This document shows, piece after piece, positions 48,458 through 60,769 of a stretch of DNA of 64,000 nt (positions are counted from its first letter, which is position 1; each line of letters opens with the position of its first letter). The translations under genes and the position numbers were made by a program. Origin of the DNA: Ananas comosus. Its lineage: Eukaryota; Streptophyta; Magnoliopsida; Poales; Bromeliaceae. The notes below the pieces were generated by a model. That model did not search any database. It was not told the DNA's origin and saw nothing but the letters and a program-made list of their open reading frames with translations. The stretch is taken from assembly GCF_001540865.1 (NCBI RefSeq), contig NC_033630.1, positions 1,707,147 through 1,771,146 on the forward strand. Reading direction: 5' to 3'.

Positions 48458-48614
48458 CAATATTGTTACAATACCATTAAAAAAAGAAAAGGACTCATAA
48501 AATCAGGTGGAATAAGAGAGCTCAAACTAAAACTATCCTCTTATTCATCATACTCGTTTTGAAACCTCTTGAACTCCATCCACATTGAGCGACCATTATC
48601 GCCATCGTCGTCGA

Positions 48615-50519
48615 TCACCATTTTCTGAAGAGGTACAACTCCTTTTCCTTCTCCGGCTCCCGGCCCCACTCGGCCTTCGAGCGGAGGTTGTCGAGCCGCC
48701 CCACGACCGCGCTCTTGAAGTCGAAGGCCTCCTGCACGTTGGCGCACGACCGCTGCATCCCGACCCCGCTCAAGCTCGCGCGCGACTCGACCATGACCTC
48801 GCTCAGCGGCAGCCGCTTCCGCAGCAGGCTCCCCGGCTCCGGCCGCTGCTTGGGCGCGCTCTGCGACCGCACCTTCGCCTCGAACGACTGCGTGTTCGCC
48901 ATGTAGCTCGGGCAATTCGCCGCGTTCAGCGACCTCCGGAAGGCGTAGTCGCCTCCGCAGACGCTCTTCGCGGGCGTCGCGGGCTGGTTCAGGTACCGCG
49001 GCGTGCTCTGCGCGGTGGCGGCGAGGCGGCATTCGTAGTCCGGGAAGTAATTGCGGCAGTTGTTGCCGCCGCCGCCGCCGGAGACGGCGATCCGCGCGGG
49101 GACGTGGCAGGGGAGCGGGGACGAGACGGAGTTCGGGGGGAAGAACTCCTCGCTGGCGTCCCACGCGAACGGGCTCGTGCGCCGCGACGACCGCGACTTG
49201 GGCCGGCAGCACGTGTCGATCTCCACGATCTTCGGGCTGTGGAACGGCGCCGCCTGCTCGCTCCGCGTCTCGTCGCATCTCTCCTGCTATACATATATAT
49301 ATATATATACATATATATATTTTTATAAAGATAAATAAAATAAACTTTGTCAAAATTCGAATTTGATTCGAAATAAGAGAAGAAATTATACGCACGAGAG
49401 ATCGGCGGGGCCGGATCTCGGGGTGGAAGCGCCGGTCGCTGGGAAGGAGATTGCGGCGCTTGTGGGCGCGAACGGTGGCCTGGGCTCGAATCAGAGCTTG
49501 CATGCTGTGTAGCGTCGCCGCCGCTTGTTTACGAACCAAATAGCCTCGCACAAGCGCTTGTAGCTTCACCAGCGCTTTCAGAGCGCGAAGCGCTTTTCTA
49601 GCCTGCAGCAACAAAATACCCGAAACAGGGGTTTGAACTTGTTACGTACAGTGTAATAAAGGAAGGATTATAAATTTTTCTATAAAAGAGGAGCTGGCTC
49701 ATAAATGTGATGAGATGGTGGAAGTGGGGGGCGGGGGGGAAATGGTGATGGGACGATGATCGTAGCACAGAGAATTGAATAGATCCCAATTCGAATGCGT
49801 AATCAATAAAAAAGTTATTATGAGCCCCCACACGGAGTAGCTTAAAAAAAAAGAGGAAAACAGAAGGGAACTATAACCAAAAACAGGGGGCTGTTGAAGA
49901 ACCAATCATAGGGAATGTAGCAGAAGTAGAACAAAGAGAATGGTATGGCGAACCCAATTCGACAGAGGATTCTTAAAAAATGCGAAAATTACGTTAAAAA
50001 AAAAAAAGATTATAAATGTTTTTTTTTTAAAAAAAATTCTGTGTAACTTTTGTTTACCAAGTAGCCTCTGAAGGCGGTTTGGATCTTAACGGCGGCGAGG
50101 CGCTCGTGGGCGGCGGAGGCGCCGCGTCCCTGACTTGTGAGGCGCACGACCGCGACCGCGGCCTGGGCCGCTGCCACGGCGGCGTCCGCGGCCGCCGCGG
50201 TGGCCGCCGCCACCGCGATGGCGTGCTTGCTCTGCTCCTTCTCCGTCTCCGCGTACAGCGACCTCAACCACGCCGCCGCAGCGGCCGGATGCCTCGTCGC
50301 CGCCGCCGCAGCGGCCGCGTCAGCGGCTGCGGAGTCCCTCGACGACGACTTCGCGAAGCTCCATCGCTTCTTCTCCCTCCTATCCTCTCCTCCTCCTCCT
50401 CCGCCGCCGCCTCCGCCGCCGCCCCCGCCATAGCAGGAGTACTCCACCTGTTCCCTCTGCTCCTTGCTCTCCTTTCTCCCTCCAAGGAGGCTCCTTAACC
50501 ACCTCGTAGCTCGACCCAT
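48615..50519 (-). CDS. IQ67-domain (IQD) calmodulin-binding protein
   Basis: Three exons on the minus strand, 50058-50519, 49396-49602 and 48615-49283, all phase 0, 445 aa. N-terminus [18 protein letters not shown] is the usual IQD start. A 14-Gly run and Ala-rich stretches follow. The IQ67 domain is [16 protein letters not shown] | [20 protein letters not shown], then [20 protein letters not shown], with IQ motifs plus 1-5-10 type spacing. The phase-0 intron splitting this domain is a hallmark of the family. The exon 2/3 junction restores [14 protein letters not shown]. The Ser/Arg-rich C-terminal part ends [24 protein letters not shown] proteins are calmodulin-recruiting scaffolds on microtubules, at the plasma membrane or in the nucleus, and shape cell form. 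Exons 1 and 3 are very GC-rich. The family call is firm; the IQD number is not assigned. Confidence 0.93.
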
Positions 50520-50904
50520 AAGCGATTTCGCCGTTCGGAAGCGCTTCAGGGAGAAGAACAAAGAAATGGGTATCAGCCAAAAGCTCACATAGCACACGAT
50601 GTTAAGAGAAAGGAGCCTCTTTGATTCCACCAAACCTTCAAAAATGAGACCTTTGCCAAAAGAAGGAGAACGTAAATAGAAAAGGTAGCAGAAAATAAGG
50701 GGAAAAACGGAGAGAGAGATAGAAAGAAAAAATAAAAGAAGAGAGAGTAAAAAACTGTAGATCCCTCGTGATAAGCTGCGTTATAAGACAAAAGCTATGT
50801 CCCGGAAAGAAACAGGAGAGAAAGATAAAGAGAGCCCCATTAAAGTAACAAACAGAGAAAAGAAGCAAAAACCCACAACCATATACTACATAGCCGTTAA
50901 AACT

Positions 50905-50943
<39 letters not shown>

Positions 50944-51547
50944 GGGATAGAGGAAAAGAGGTCGGGATATAGCTGGGGCCAGTGTCTAAGATTCAAAAAT
51001 ACAATAAAGGGAGTTTAAAAGGGGATTATAGAGGAAGAAGTATAGCTCACGTTTCCAAATATTCCCCACCTCTACATAACTTAGCGCAAGAGGACATAGA
51101 GAGAAAACAGAGGATAGAGAGGACCCATCTTCTTTTTCACTTGGAAGAGCTGCAGCACAACAAACTCCATCTTAGTCTCAAACTACTTATGACCATGAAA
51201 CACATTGTCGTGGAAAAGAAAGGTGAAAGGCTCCTTAACTTGCCATCAACTTCGTAATAGAGCTTTGTGGGAAAGAAACATTGTAAGCGCTATAGGAAAT
51301 AAGGAAACCAACCTCAAAAAGTCACAAAGGCTCCTATGTTCCTTCAATAGAGAACTTGGTACTCAACACATTGAACACAAAGGCCCCTCCCTTTTTTTCC
51401 CTCCCCAAGTTTAAAAGCCTAGTATCATGGATGGTACATTACATATTCTCATTTGATCAAAGGATTCAATGTATATATATTCCTCTGCTCCTATTGCCCT
51501 TAGCGCCTGACACTCTCGTGAACCACTCATAACTTTTTATCTCTTAT

Positions 51548-51593
<46 letters not shown>

Positions 51594-52100
51594 CCCTCGA
51601 TCCCCTGTTTCTTTTTCTTCATAAAACAGAGGAGGACCCAAAAGGACGAAATCTAAAGGCTAATAAGTGAAAAGGAGAAGCGGGTATTTCTCCTACCTAC
51701 TAAGGATCTTATATAGACGTCATCAAATAAACAGGGAAATGGGATTTTGATCCCTCGCCATGATAGGCTCCACCTTACTCTGACCGCCCAGGTGACAACA
51801 TTTACGCACGGGAAAATTAAATATGATTGGAAAAAGAAGCGAAAAGGGGAAAAGAAAACCCATCAATGAGAGCCCGAGAACACTTACTTCTCCCTCTGCA
51901 GGGGTTGGTGAATAGGAAGAGGAAAAGAAAAAACGCTTATGCTTAGAAAAGCAAAAAAGGTGGGATTTTTAATGGCTTAGAAGAAGAGGGAAACAAAGCT
52001 TCTTCCTCTACAATTTCTCCTCAGCTTGAGAGAAAGAGATAAGAGTAAAAGAGGAGGGATTCGCTTTTCAAATCTCTCTCTCTCTCTCTCTCTCTCTAAA
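50520..52100 (-). promoter_or_regulatory. IQD upstream region with GA/CT tracts
   Basis: Purine-rich on the plus strand (so pyrimidine-rich for the minus-strand gene), with (GA)n at 50,911-50,940 and (CT)n at 51,551-51,591 and 52,073-52,097. This is likely the 5' UTR and promoter of the IQD gene. GA/CT tracts suit GAGA-factor (BBR/BPC) binding. No TATA or start site could be fixed. Confidence 0.4.
51551..51591. repeat. (CT)n microsatellite
   Basis: About 20 CT units ending in CCCCCCTCGATCCCC. Confidence 0.9.
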
Positions 52101-52242
52101 TATTTGTTTATTTAAATAAAATAATAAGGTGGTTTCTTTAAAAAATGGTGTTTATTTTTAAAATATTTCCTTATATAGGCAATGAGTAGCAACGTTCCAC
52201 TATCCACAAATGGTAAAACGATGACCAATCCATTTGGCCGAG

Positions 52243-52243
52243 A

Positions 52244-52288
<45 letters not shown>
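52243..52288. repeat. (GA)n microsatellite
   Basis: About 20 GA units with one AAG interruption near the left edge. Confidence 0.9.
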
Positions 52289-52289
<1 letters not shown>

Positions 52290-52292
<3 letters not shown>

Positions 52293-53939
52293 GCATGTTG
52301 GGATTATGCGACACGGACGTTTCATCTTAGACGTGTCCCGAAATTACGTATCAGCCCCCGCACAACTCCACTATTAAACCAGGAACTATAACGGGGTTGA
52401 GGGATCCGCGTCGAAGGGTAGTTTAGTAATTTTGCGCCTGATCCGGGTCCAAGGGTGACGTAGGCGCCTATTAAAGTCGTACGACGATCTCGCCCTAATT
52501 TTGGGGGGAAATCGAAACGGGCTTGCGAAAGAAGCCCCCGGGTTTGCGGAAATTTACCGGAATGGGACAATCGCTTCTCGTCGAGGGTATCTCCGTAATT
52601 TAAGCCTCAAATGTGACCAGTTTCAGTATCACCTACCCTGCTTTGCGATTCGAGCCCTGATTAAAACACCGACTATTCCTCGGACGATTTTGTAGCGTTT
52701 CTTTTTTTCAAAAAAACAAAATTAAATTTGGGGTATATTATTATCTCACACATTTTTGCTTTATTATTTTGTAATTCCGAAAAAATTACTTAATTATTTT
52801 ATAATTTAGGACTTTTTTATTTTTCATCTTACGATTCAAAAAGTTATATTTCATTACAGTTTTATTTTTATTTAATTATAGAAATCTATCGTTAAAAAGG
52901 ATGCAATTAATTATATGACTTTTTAAAAAATATTATACTATTCTATTTTACCGAATAATTTTAGTTTAAAAAATAGCAAAATATAACTTTCTGAATCATA
53001 GAATATAATAAAAAGTACGCCAAATCGTAGCGGAACAAATTGAACTTTATCATTTTACTTTGGTTAATTGCATTACTCTTTCTCTAACTTTTTTTGTTTT
53101 TTATTTCCATCCTTGTTATTTTTTGTTTAAATCAGATGCGTGATTTTTAGGATTAACCATACTATTAGTTTCTCATTGGTCACTGACCTCTTTGCCCATT
53201 ATCCCATATCGAGTCTATCACGTCAAGCTAAATTTCACCTCCTTTAATATCATCCTTCATATCTGTAATTTTTCGATTTTACGCATTTTGTTATTGTATC
53301 TTTTAAAGTATTCGATATTGTAGGATTAAGTTGGACGTGCAGCTAAATTCTTTCAAAAGTTGAAAAGTTGATGTTGGATTTATTGGAGATTATCAAATCA
53401 TGATCATGAGCTACTAAATAGATAGAATTTTATTAAAGTTAGCATACTCTATTTGGTAAAATAAAAAAAATTAAATGGTTGGAGCTAAATTATAATAAAA
53501 TATCAAAATTAGAGAAAAAAAATCAGATAAAGTTTAGGGACAAAGGAGCAATCAAAATTTTTTTTTTTTCACCAATGTAAAAAAATTAAAATAAAATATG
53601 GGGTTCTCGCCCGTTGAAATTACGGGAGTGCCCCTATTTGAAGTTCCCGCTAAGATCCCGAATCTATTTAAAATTTTGAAACAAGGTAACGGAAGATTCC
53701 GACAGGGTGAGGGGTTTATTCGTCCGAGTTTGACCAAAATGCCACCGTGAGCTATTACTAACCCACGCTCAAATCTGAAAGAGTTGGGAGGGCATTTGAG
53801 TAATTTGATAAATTTTTAAATAAAATAATGTGAAAATTTTGTGTAGAATGGGGACAGGAGAAGAACCAAAATCATTTTGGACTCGGATCTAGATGCGAGA
53901 TTTTGGGACTTAACCCGACAATGCGGTTAATTTTTTTTC

Positions 53940-53976
<37 letters not shown>

Positions 53977-54561
53977 TCGACGACGGATTGGTTATTATTA
54001 TGGTTGCAAATGGTGTTCAAAATTATTGCATACACCAGGCCTATAAATATATCCGATATACAGCTTTCTCAAAGTACAAGGGATGAGATGTCAAAATCAA
54101 AATCTTATTTATTATATTTTTTTCTACAATATTTAGCATTTTCGACATCATTTTCTTATAAATTAAATAATGCATTTTCTTCACAGTAATTGATTTTTGG
54201 GATTTTGCTTGATACTTTAGTTATAGGTTTTCAAAGTTTGTGATATTTTGTTCATATGTAGTATAAACCATATCGTTGTTATTGGGTTTTAATTTTAGAA
54301 TTTTACGAGTCAAAAAAAGGATGGTACGGTGCATGAGACGTGTGGATACACCAGATGCAGCTAATAATTTTTTGAGAGACATGGTGATTTGTTAATGTGA
54401 TAGCGTGCAATAGTTGTAGGCTTGGTTAAGTTGAGAATGTTTCCATGCGTACGTAATTGGTGTGATCTTTGTAAAACGTTGTTGCTATGGATTGAGCTAG
54501 CAAAATAATGCATTCACATGATCTGTTCTATTAAATGAGTGTCTCTGTGTGTAATGTGCGC

Positions 54562-54592
<31 letters not shown>

Positions 54593-54720
54593 CTAAGTTC
54601 TCAATTTGCTTGCTAATATAAAAAAATTAAAATAAAGTATTCGACAAATAAAATATTTTAAAAGTTTTGGTATATTGAAAAAGTCAAAGCAAACTTTATT
54701 ATGGTCAAGAGGTATTAGTA
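52290..54720. other. Gene-free spacer
   Basis: 52,300-52,690 is GC-balanced with short open frames (e.g. GGGAAATCGAAACGGGCTTG) but no recognisable product or splice pattern. The rest is AT-rich with T-runs at 53,941-53,975 and 54,566-54,592. Confidence 0.35.
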
Positions 54721-54729
54721 TAATTTTTT

Positions 54730-55180
54730 GGGAAAACTTCAAATACCTACCATGTGGTTTCATACTTTTTCACTTCAATACTCTGTGGTTTAAAGTGTAT
54801 CAAGTTAGTACCCTATGGTTTCGCACTTTCTCACTTTAGTACTCTGTGGTTTAAAGTGTATCAAGCTAGTACCCTGTGGTTTTTCACTTTCTCACTTTAG
54901 TACCATGTGGTTTAATATTTCGTTAAATTATATACCCTGAAATAGATAATAAAAAGAGAAAATTGAAACCACAGGGTACTAACTTGATACAAAAATAAAA
55001 TTACAGAGTACTAACTTGATACAAAAATGAAACTACAGAGTACTAACTTGATACACTTTAAACCACACGGTATTAAGGTGATAAAGTACAAACCACATGG
55101 TACTAACTTGATACACTTTAAACGACATGGTACTAAAGTGAGAAAGTGCGAAACCACGGAAAGATATTTGAAGTTTTCCT
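54730..55180. mobile_element. Fold-back element, family C copy 2 (Mutator-like)
   Basis: 451 bp with inverted ends GGGAAAACTTCAAATA and TATTTGAAGTTTTCCT, flanked by perfect 9-bp direct repeats TAATTTTTT (54,721-54,729 and 55,181-55,189). The interior is a palindrome of CTCTGTGGTTTAAAGTGTAT / GTACCCTATGGTTT modules and complements. A 9-bp target duplication and long inverted repeats indicate a Mutator-like MITE. No transposase. Confidence 0.85.
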
Positions 55181-55194
55181 TAATTTTTTTTTAA

Positions 55195-55345
55195 GAGATA
55201 AGTGCCAATACACCCTTCAAAACTTCAAAAATATTTCATTTATTCATACTTTTTTTTTCTTTCTAATATACCCCCTCATATATTCCTCCGTTATTCTAAA
55301 ATACCTCTGCAGTTACCACCAGTTAAGTTAATTGGATTAAATAAT
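55195..55345 (+). repeat. Dispersed AT-rich repeat, partial copy
   Basis: Similar to 1200-1350: CACCCTTCAAAACTTCAAAA, TTTCTTTCTAATATACCC, CCGTTATTCTAAAATACC, GCAGTTACCACCAGTTAAGT. It lies directly against the right end of the family C element. Confidence 0.55.
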
Positions 55346-55497
55346 ATTCCTCTATTCAAATAATATTTTTGTAGAACATCTAGCTGGATTTAAATGGCTC
55401 TAACAACATTTTCTTTGGAGGTAAGAGAACTCAAAATCTCAATGCTTTTCCTATCGAACTAAAGATATTTCTAAATGAATCCAGTTAGGACTACATA

Positions 55498-55983
55498 GAC
55501 CTTCGTCCTCCTAAATCGTTTTAGATGATCGAAATTTTAAATCGATAATCGGAACTATTAAAATTGATCTAAAATATTTAAAGTGTTCAGAAACTAAATT
55601 CTATGAATTTTAAAAATTATTTACATAGTAATTAAACAAAGAATCACAAAATCGAGAGTTTTTTTACGACCTTTATGAGCCGTTTGTTTATTTAACAGTA
55701 GCGAACAATCCAAACAGTTTTAATTTTTGAGAGAAAATACTTTATAATATTTAGATAACGTTTGATAACTCCGATCATGAATTGAAAGAGTTTAACATCT
55801 ATTTTCACAAAATTATTCATTTTTGACCGTTCATTTTTTGACTTTTCAATGAAGTTGATAATGAATTTTAAAGTTTATAAAATTTAGTTTCTAAACGTTA
55901 TAAATACTCTCGATTAATTTTAACAGTTCCGATCATCGATTTTGAATTCCTATCATCTAATATAATTTAGGAGGACGAAGACC
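55498..55983. mobile_element. Fold-back MITE-like element, family A copy 3
   Basis: Inverted ends ACCTTCGTCCTCCTAAAT and TTTAGGAGGACGAAGACC. The arms hold AATCGATAATCGGAACTATT, AAATTGATCTAAAATATTTA, GAAACTAAATTCTATGAA and their inverted counterparts, the diverged form of copy 1's CGATCGGCTCCGTTA...TTGATCTA...TTTCTAGAAAATAA. No coding capacity. Confidence 0.7.
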
Positions 55984-55989
55984 TCCATT

Positions 55990-58010
55990 TTTCTAAAAGG
56001 ATAATAACTGTACACTTTCTAAATCACCCTAACAAAATGGTCGGTATTCGTCGGCTTTAAAAAGTTTTTAAAAAAGATCCAAATAATATACTACAAGTTC
56101 ATGTAAAACCAATAGTTTAGGAGACAGAGAAGTACAATTTCGAAGGTGAAAACGACATTCAGTGCAGATAATTAATGTTAAATATGGTACGTAAATAAAT
56201 GCCACTATTGGATACTGCCTACGTAGATGGTTAATAAATTAGCATGTACGCAACATAAAGAGTTTTCGTTTGCTCCATATACAAGCAAAAGCATTGCATG
56301 ATCCTTCGTCAAAGCATGAACAGCTCATACACGGCCCTTCGCGAAGAATCCAATGCATTTTACATTTAGAAAGGTTCAATAGTGGAGATTTCTAGGTACT
56401 TAACATGTGAGTTCTTATGCTAATAAGCCATCCAAAGATAAAAATTATGCTGGTGATAGCTAGTGCACGGATTTCGTACAAACACCATCATGCATATCAA
56501 TTGTTCCATCAGCACGCCCCTGCGATCATCGACATATGTAATTTACGGTTACTCATGCTAGCTACACTTTTACAACTATCGAAGAGATTTTACTCATTTT
56601 GGGGATAAACTCGACTTTCACCAAGCTCAGGCAGTCACTCAGCATTTTCCAGTGTTTTCTTTCAACTCTGATGGCATGTCCAGATGCTCGCGTGCGTGTG
56701 TAAGATGGCGTTAATAGAGCGTGATGAGCTCAGAGAAAGGAGTTTCTCGGCACTGCAATGCACGGTGTAGTGCGCAGCTTGCCGCACAAGCTGAGCTAAA
56801 CGAGCCCTCTATCGGACAAAGTTGATAAGCCATTTGCGACAAACCGAGAAAATTTTGAGGTCGAATTGCAAGACAGAAAGGTTGAGCTTTGACATCGTCC
56901 TAGTGCAATGGCTTGAGGAAGTTTCTAAGTTATAGTGAAATGTTAACTTGGGCCAAGCATCGGCACAACGATCGCGGGTTTTTGAAGCCCATTTTTATGG
57001 GCCGAGTTATAGGACACTGTGAATTGACGGCCCAAAAATGCTCTTTATTGGGCCGGGCTCAAAGCCCATGTACAAATGAAAGATAGAGTTCTTCGATATC
57101 TCGCTAAATTTATCGGCCTTTTTTTTCGATTCTACTTAATACTATTAATGGCCCATCCTTTGGCTGTTAAAAAATATGCCAAAGCCTAGGTTAATAACTT
57201 CACTTTACCATGTCCTCTGTGTGTTGCGCGCGCGCATGTGTGTGAAACACAACTCATAGGCTCTCTACACTCTAGAAACATACAAAAGGCTGAGTTGTCG
57301 CTCAACATGGTGTCGAACCTGGAATCTATAGCTCGAGTTTAACGAGGAGTGATTTGTCTAGACCTTGTTACCTCACCACCTTCTCATTCAAGTCTAAATC
57401 GCCCCGACCTATAAACTTTTCCAGGGTGCATTGATCATCTAAAAGGGATATAATTTAGTTTTCTTCATATTGAGCAACACGAAGGGGTTTGTGAACGAAC
57501 TCGAATTCGACTTTATTGGATCCGGTTCGATCCGGTCTAATCTGACTAGACTGTAGGAGTACGAGTGAGGGGTGAATGTTACTTTGCTTTGATGGTGAAA
57601 AGGGCCCGCGACGAGATCGCATGTGCTTGTCATTTTGGACCGGGCCACGTGGCCCACTTTATGCTGTAGGCGTACCATATGTTTGTGTGTTTACAGCCCA
57701 CTGTACAAGAGCTACTCAAACAAAGATAAAGAAGGTGAAGAATTGGCCCATGTAGCCCATTTTGTAGAAAGGCCTCACAACAATGTGTTTATCATGTTTT
57801 AGGCTCTGTTTGAGACTGGAAAAAGATTACGTCCCGTGCGGTAATAAAATATAATAGAAAAATATTGTATTTATTTTTATATATAATATCATTTATATAT
57901 CATAATAAGTCATTTAAGATAAATTTTTTACGTCCTCAAAGAAGAATATATTTTTTGTATGTGTTTGTCTCAGTTTTGATGTTAAAGAGACTACAAAACT
58001 GTTTTTTTTT

Positions 58011-58052
<42 letters not shown>

Positions 58053-58299
58053 TTGTTTTTTTCCACAAACCAAATAAATATGCCAAGAAAATTATATTCA
58101 ATTAATTTATGTTGAACCAAATGTCAAGAAATGTAAATTTTTGATTTCTATAAAAATTTCTTCTTTCCTAAAAAATGATTTTCAACATCTTTGCTTGAAA
58201 TCAAATCAAGCATAAAATTAAAAAGTCCCTCTCTTGCTGGTCGATCTAATTGTGGCACACCCTTTTCTTTTTGTCTTAATAAAAAAGTCCACCTATTAT
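55990..58299. other. Gene-free spacer
   Basis: AT-rich to moderately GC sequence with no recognised family in any frame. (CT)n at 58,014-58,050. Confidence 0.4.
58014..58050. repeat. (CT)n microsatellite
   Basis: About 18 CT units. Confidence 0.9.
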
Positions 58300-58820
58300 C
58301 CTCCTAAGAGTAATTTTTGTCCTATCAAATTATTTTGGATGATATTAGAAATCTAAATTGATGATCGGTATTGTTGAAATTAATCTACACTATTAAAATA
58401 TTTAGAAATCAAGTTTTGTTATTTTAAAAAATTATTATAAAGTCCATTGAAAAGCCGAAAAATGAAAGGTCGAAAATGAATAAGCTTCTAAAAATAGAGG
58501 TTAGACTTTTTTAATTAATTCATGATCGAAGTTACCAAACGTTATATAAATAGTATAAAAAATTTTCTATAAAAAATTCAAATATTTTAGATTACTCTAC
58601 ACCGTTAAATAAGCAAATGACACATATAAATCATCAAAAACTGTCGATTTTGCAATCCTTTGATCACTATATAAATAATTTCTTAAAATTATAAAATTTA
58701 GTTTCTAGACACTTCAAATACTTTAAATTAATTTTAACGGTTACGATCAATGAATTGAGATCTCTATCACAAAAAATGACTTGATAAAATGAAAATTTCC
58801 ATCCTCTTAAAAGAATAGCA
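58300..58820. mobile_element. Fold-back MITE-like element, family A copy 4
   Basis: Arms contain AAATTGATGATCGGTATTGT, TTGAAATTAATCTACACTA, TTAGAAATCAAGTTTTGTTA on the left and AAATTTAGTTTCTAGACACT, AATTAATTTTAACGGTTACG on the right in reverse order, with ATCCTCCTAAGAG / CATCCTCTTAAAAG ends. Clearly related to copy 3. Confidence 0.65.
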
Positions 58821-58857
58821 GTTGAATTATATAGAATTGAGTTCTTATGCTTTTAAA

Positions 58858-59075
58858 AATATCAAATGATCACCAGTGCTTATGGGTTTTTGGCCTTTGG
58901 ATGAAGCTTAATTTATAGGGTTAGAATAATAGTGGTTCCCTGAGATTGAGTTGGTGATTAGTGGTATAGCATGATTTAAGAGGTGGAATTAGTCAAAGGG
59001 ATAGATCTAATAGTGAAAACTTACAAGTACTAAATAGTTGGTGTTTTTAAAAGTACTCTAGCCGGTCTCACTCTC
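58858..59075. mobile_element. Short MITE-like repeat, family B copy 2
   Basis: Diverged relative of 17,861-18,075: TTTTTGGCCTTTGGATGAAG, GAATAATAGTGGTTCCCTGA, GTGGTATAGCATGATTTAAG, GATAGATCTAATAGTGAAAA. It sits directly after the family A copy. Confidence 0.5.
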
Positions 59076-59555
59076 TCTCTACATATATTCCTAAAACTCA
59101 CTGCACATTCACAAATCCCTAGTGCATGGGTACATATAATTAGTAACGCAACAGGTATATATGAAGCTCGCGCCAACTCTATAAAAAATATGGTTCAAGA
59201 TAATGGTCAAACAATGGATATCCTTCTTAATAATTAGATTATATTATAATGATTGATAACACATCACCGTGCTGCTCCCACTTGAGGTGGCAGCAGTAAA
59301 GGGATGATCTATATATTAATTAGTTTAACTAGTAGTGGGGTAAGTTCATAGAAACTAATTATTAGGCAAAAGCTATACAAAGTAGAACAGCTAAGCAGGT
59401 GATGATACGACCCAAGTTGGGGGACATCATTCGCCCTTCTTAGAATTTCTATGGTTTCACTTTTGCTGTGGCGCTCAACAGCAATGATTCTAGTTGAGTA
59501 TTTGATAGAGAAAATAATCTAAAACTTTTCTAAACCTCAAAAGTAGGAACTTTAA

Positions 59556-59557
<2 letters not shown>

Positions 59558-59606
<49 letters not shown>
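59558..59606. repeat. (CT)n followed by (TA)n microsatellite
   Basis: About 24 CT units passing into TATATATATATATA. Confidence 0.92.
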
Positions 59607-59622
<16 letters not shown>

Positions 59623-60332
59623 CACTTTTGTTACACTAGTATTTAATTAGTTATCATCCTAATAATGCTATTCAGACAATGCTTTGTTAAATAATGCAAT
59701 ATATACTATACAATAAGGTGCATTTGGCTCTTGGTGATGTAGAAAGCCAAATTTAAGTATTTAAAGCAAATAAAAACTGATGGTGTACATGTCGTCTCAT
59801 ATATGCATGAGATTGTTAGTCTAAGATGCGGCACTGACACCGAGATAACTCCAAGGGACATTACCCGAGTTTTTATAGTTGCATTAAATGATGGTAAGGT
59901 CGAGATGCAGCATGGGCTCTTATTTTGTTGCATAAATGTAAGTAAATTATACCATTGTTTAATAGCTTAAGACTATTAGATTACTTGGTGTTGTTCCACA
60001 TAATCCCTATGAGCATACTAGTTGCTTTGATATACAGCAGTTGTAAAAACTAGCATTTTCTCTTATAAGAATCGTTCACTCTGATACTAATTGTGTAAAC
60101 CTGCAGGATCTATAATCACAATGTATTATAGTAAAAATTAAGATAGTGTAAGAAAGAAAGAAGAGTCATAAACTAATTATATGCAAAAAAAAAAAAAAAA
60201 TCAACATGTATATATAGTAAGAAACTCATCATCCACTAAACTCTTATTTTTAATTAAATTGTGGAATAAGTTTGAATTATTAGTTCCACACAAATACATA
60301 GAGTAGTCGTCGTATACGAAGTATTTTGTTTT

Positions 60333-60470
60333 TTCAGAGAAAGATAGTATACTATCAGCTTCGTTCAGATTTTTATGAATGAACCTAACTAAGAATGTGA
60401 AGCAATAAGGCTCTGAACTTAATTGGGACCTAAGATACCAGCCATCAAGCTCTTTGCCACCTCGAGTCCT
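60333..60470 (-). mobile_element. tRNA-derived SINE, diverged copy
   Basis: Minus-strand order: GTGGCAAAGAGCTTGATGGC (A-box region), a body with TTAGTTAGGTTCATTCATAA, the 3' block GAAGCTGATAGTATACTATC, TTTCTCTGAAAAAA tail. Same family as the copy at 60,601. Confidence 0.65.
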
Positions 60471-60600
60471 CATATATGAAGTTAATTTGAAAATTCAATC
60501 ATTTATGCCATTAATTGAATATATCAGTGCATGCATGTCCACTTTTATTGATCATGACATCTATGGAGTAGTGAGTACTCATGCATATACATGCCATGCT

Positions 60601-60755
60601 TTTTTTTTTAGAGAAATAGGTAGCACGCTACCCACTTCGTTTATTTCATTTAGAAATAAACTTAGCTAGAAATGTGAATCAACTAGGATTTGAACTTGGG
60701 TCTCGCGTATCAACCACCAAGCCCTTTGCCACTTGCTCTAGAGACGGTCGGTATG
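60601..60755 (-). mobile_element. tRNA-derived SINE, best-preserved copy with target duplication
   Basis: 155 bp bounded by perfect 13-bp direct repeats TACATGCCATGCT (60,588-60,600 and 60,756-60,768). On the minus strand it reads an A-box-like GCAAGTGGCAAAGGGCTTGG, a B-box-like AAGTTCAAATCCTAGTTGAT, a body CTAGCTAAGTTTATTTCTAA, the conserved 3' block ACGAAGTGGGTAGCGTGCTA and a short A-tail (the T-run at 60,601). The pol III box layout plus A-tail and target duplication define a SINE. Confidence 0.88.
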
Positions 60756-60769
60756 TACATGCCATGCTT

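Noticed and set aside
48585..49328. Long plus-strand frame opposite IQD exon 3 and an alternative minus frame ending at 48,541
   Set aside because: Both are shadows of the IQD exon; the frame ending at 48,615 continues the IQ67 protein with correct phase.
50079..50498. Arg/Gly-rich plus-strand frame opposite IQD exon 1
   Set aside because: Composition is the complement of the Ala/Gly-coding repeats; no independent support.
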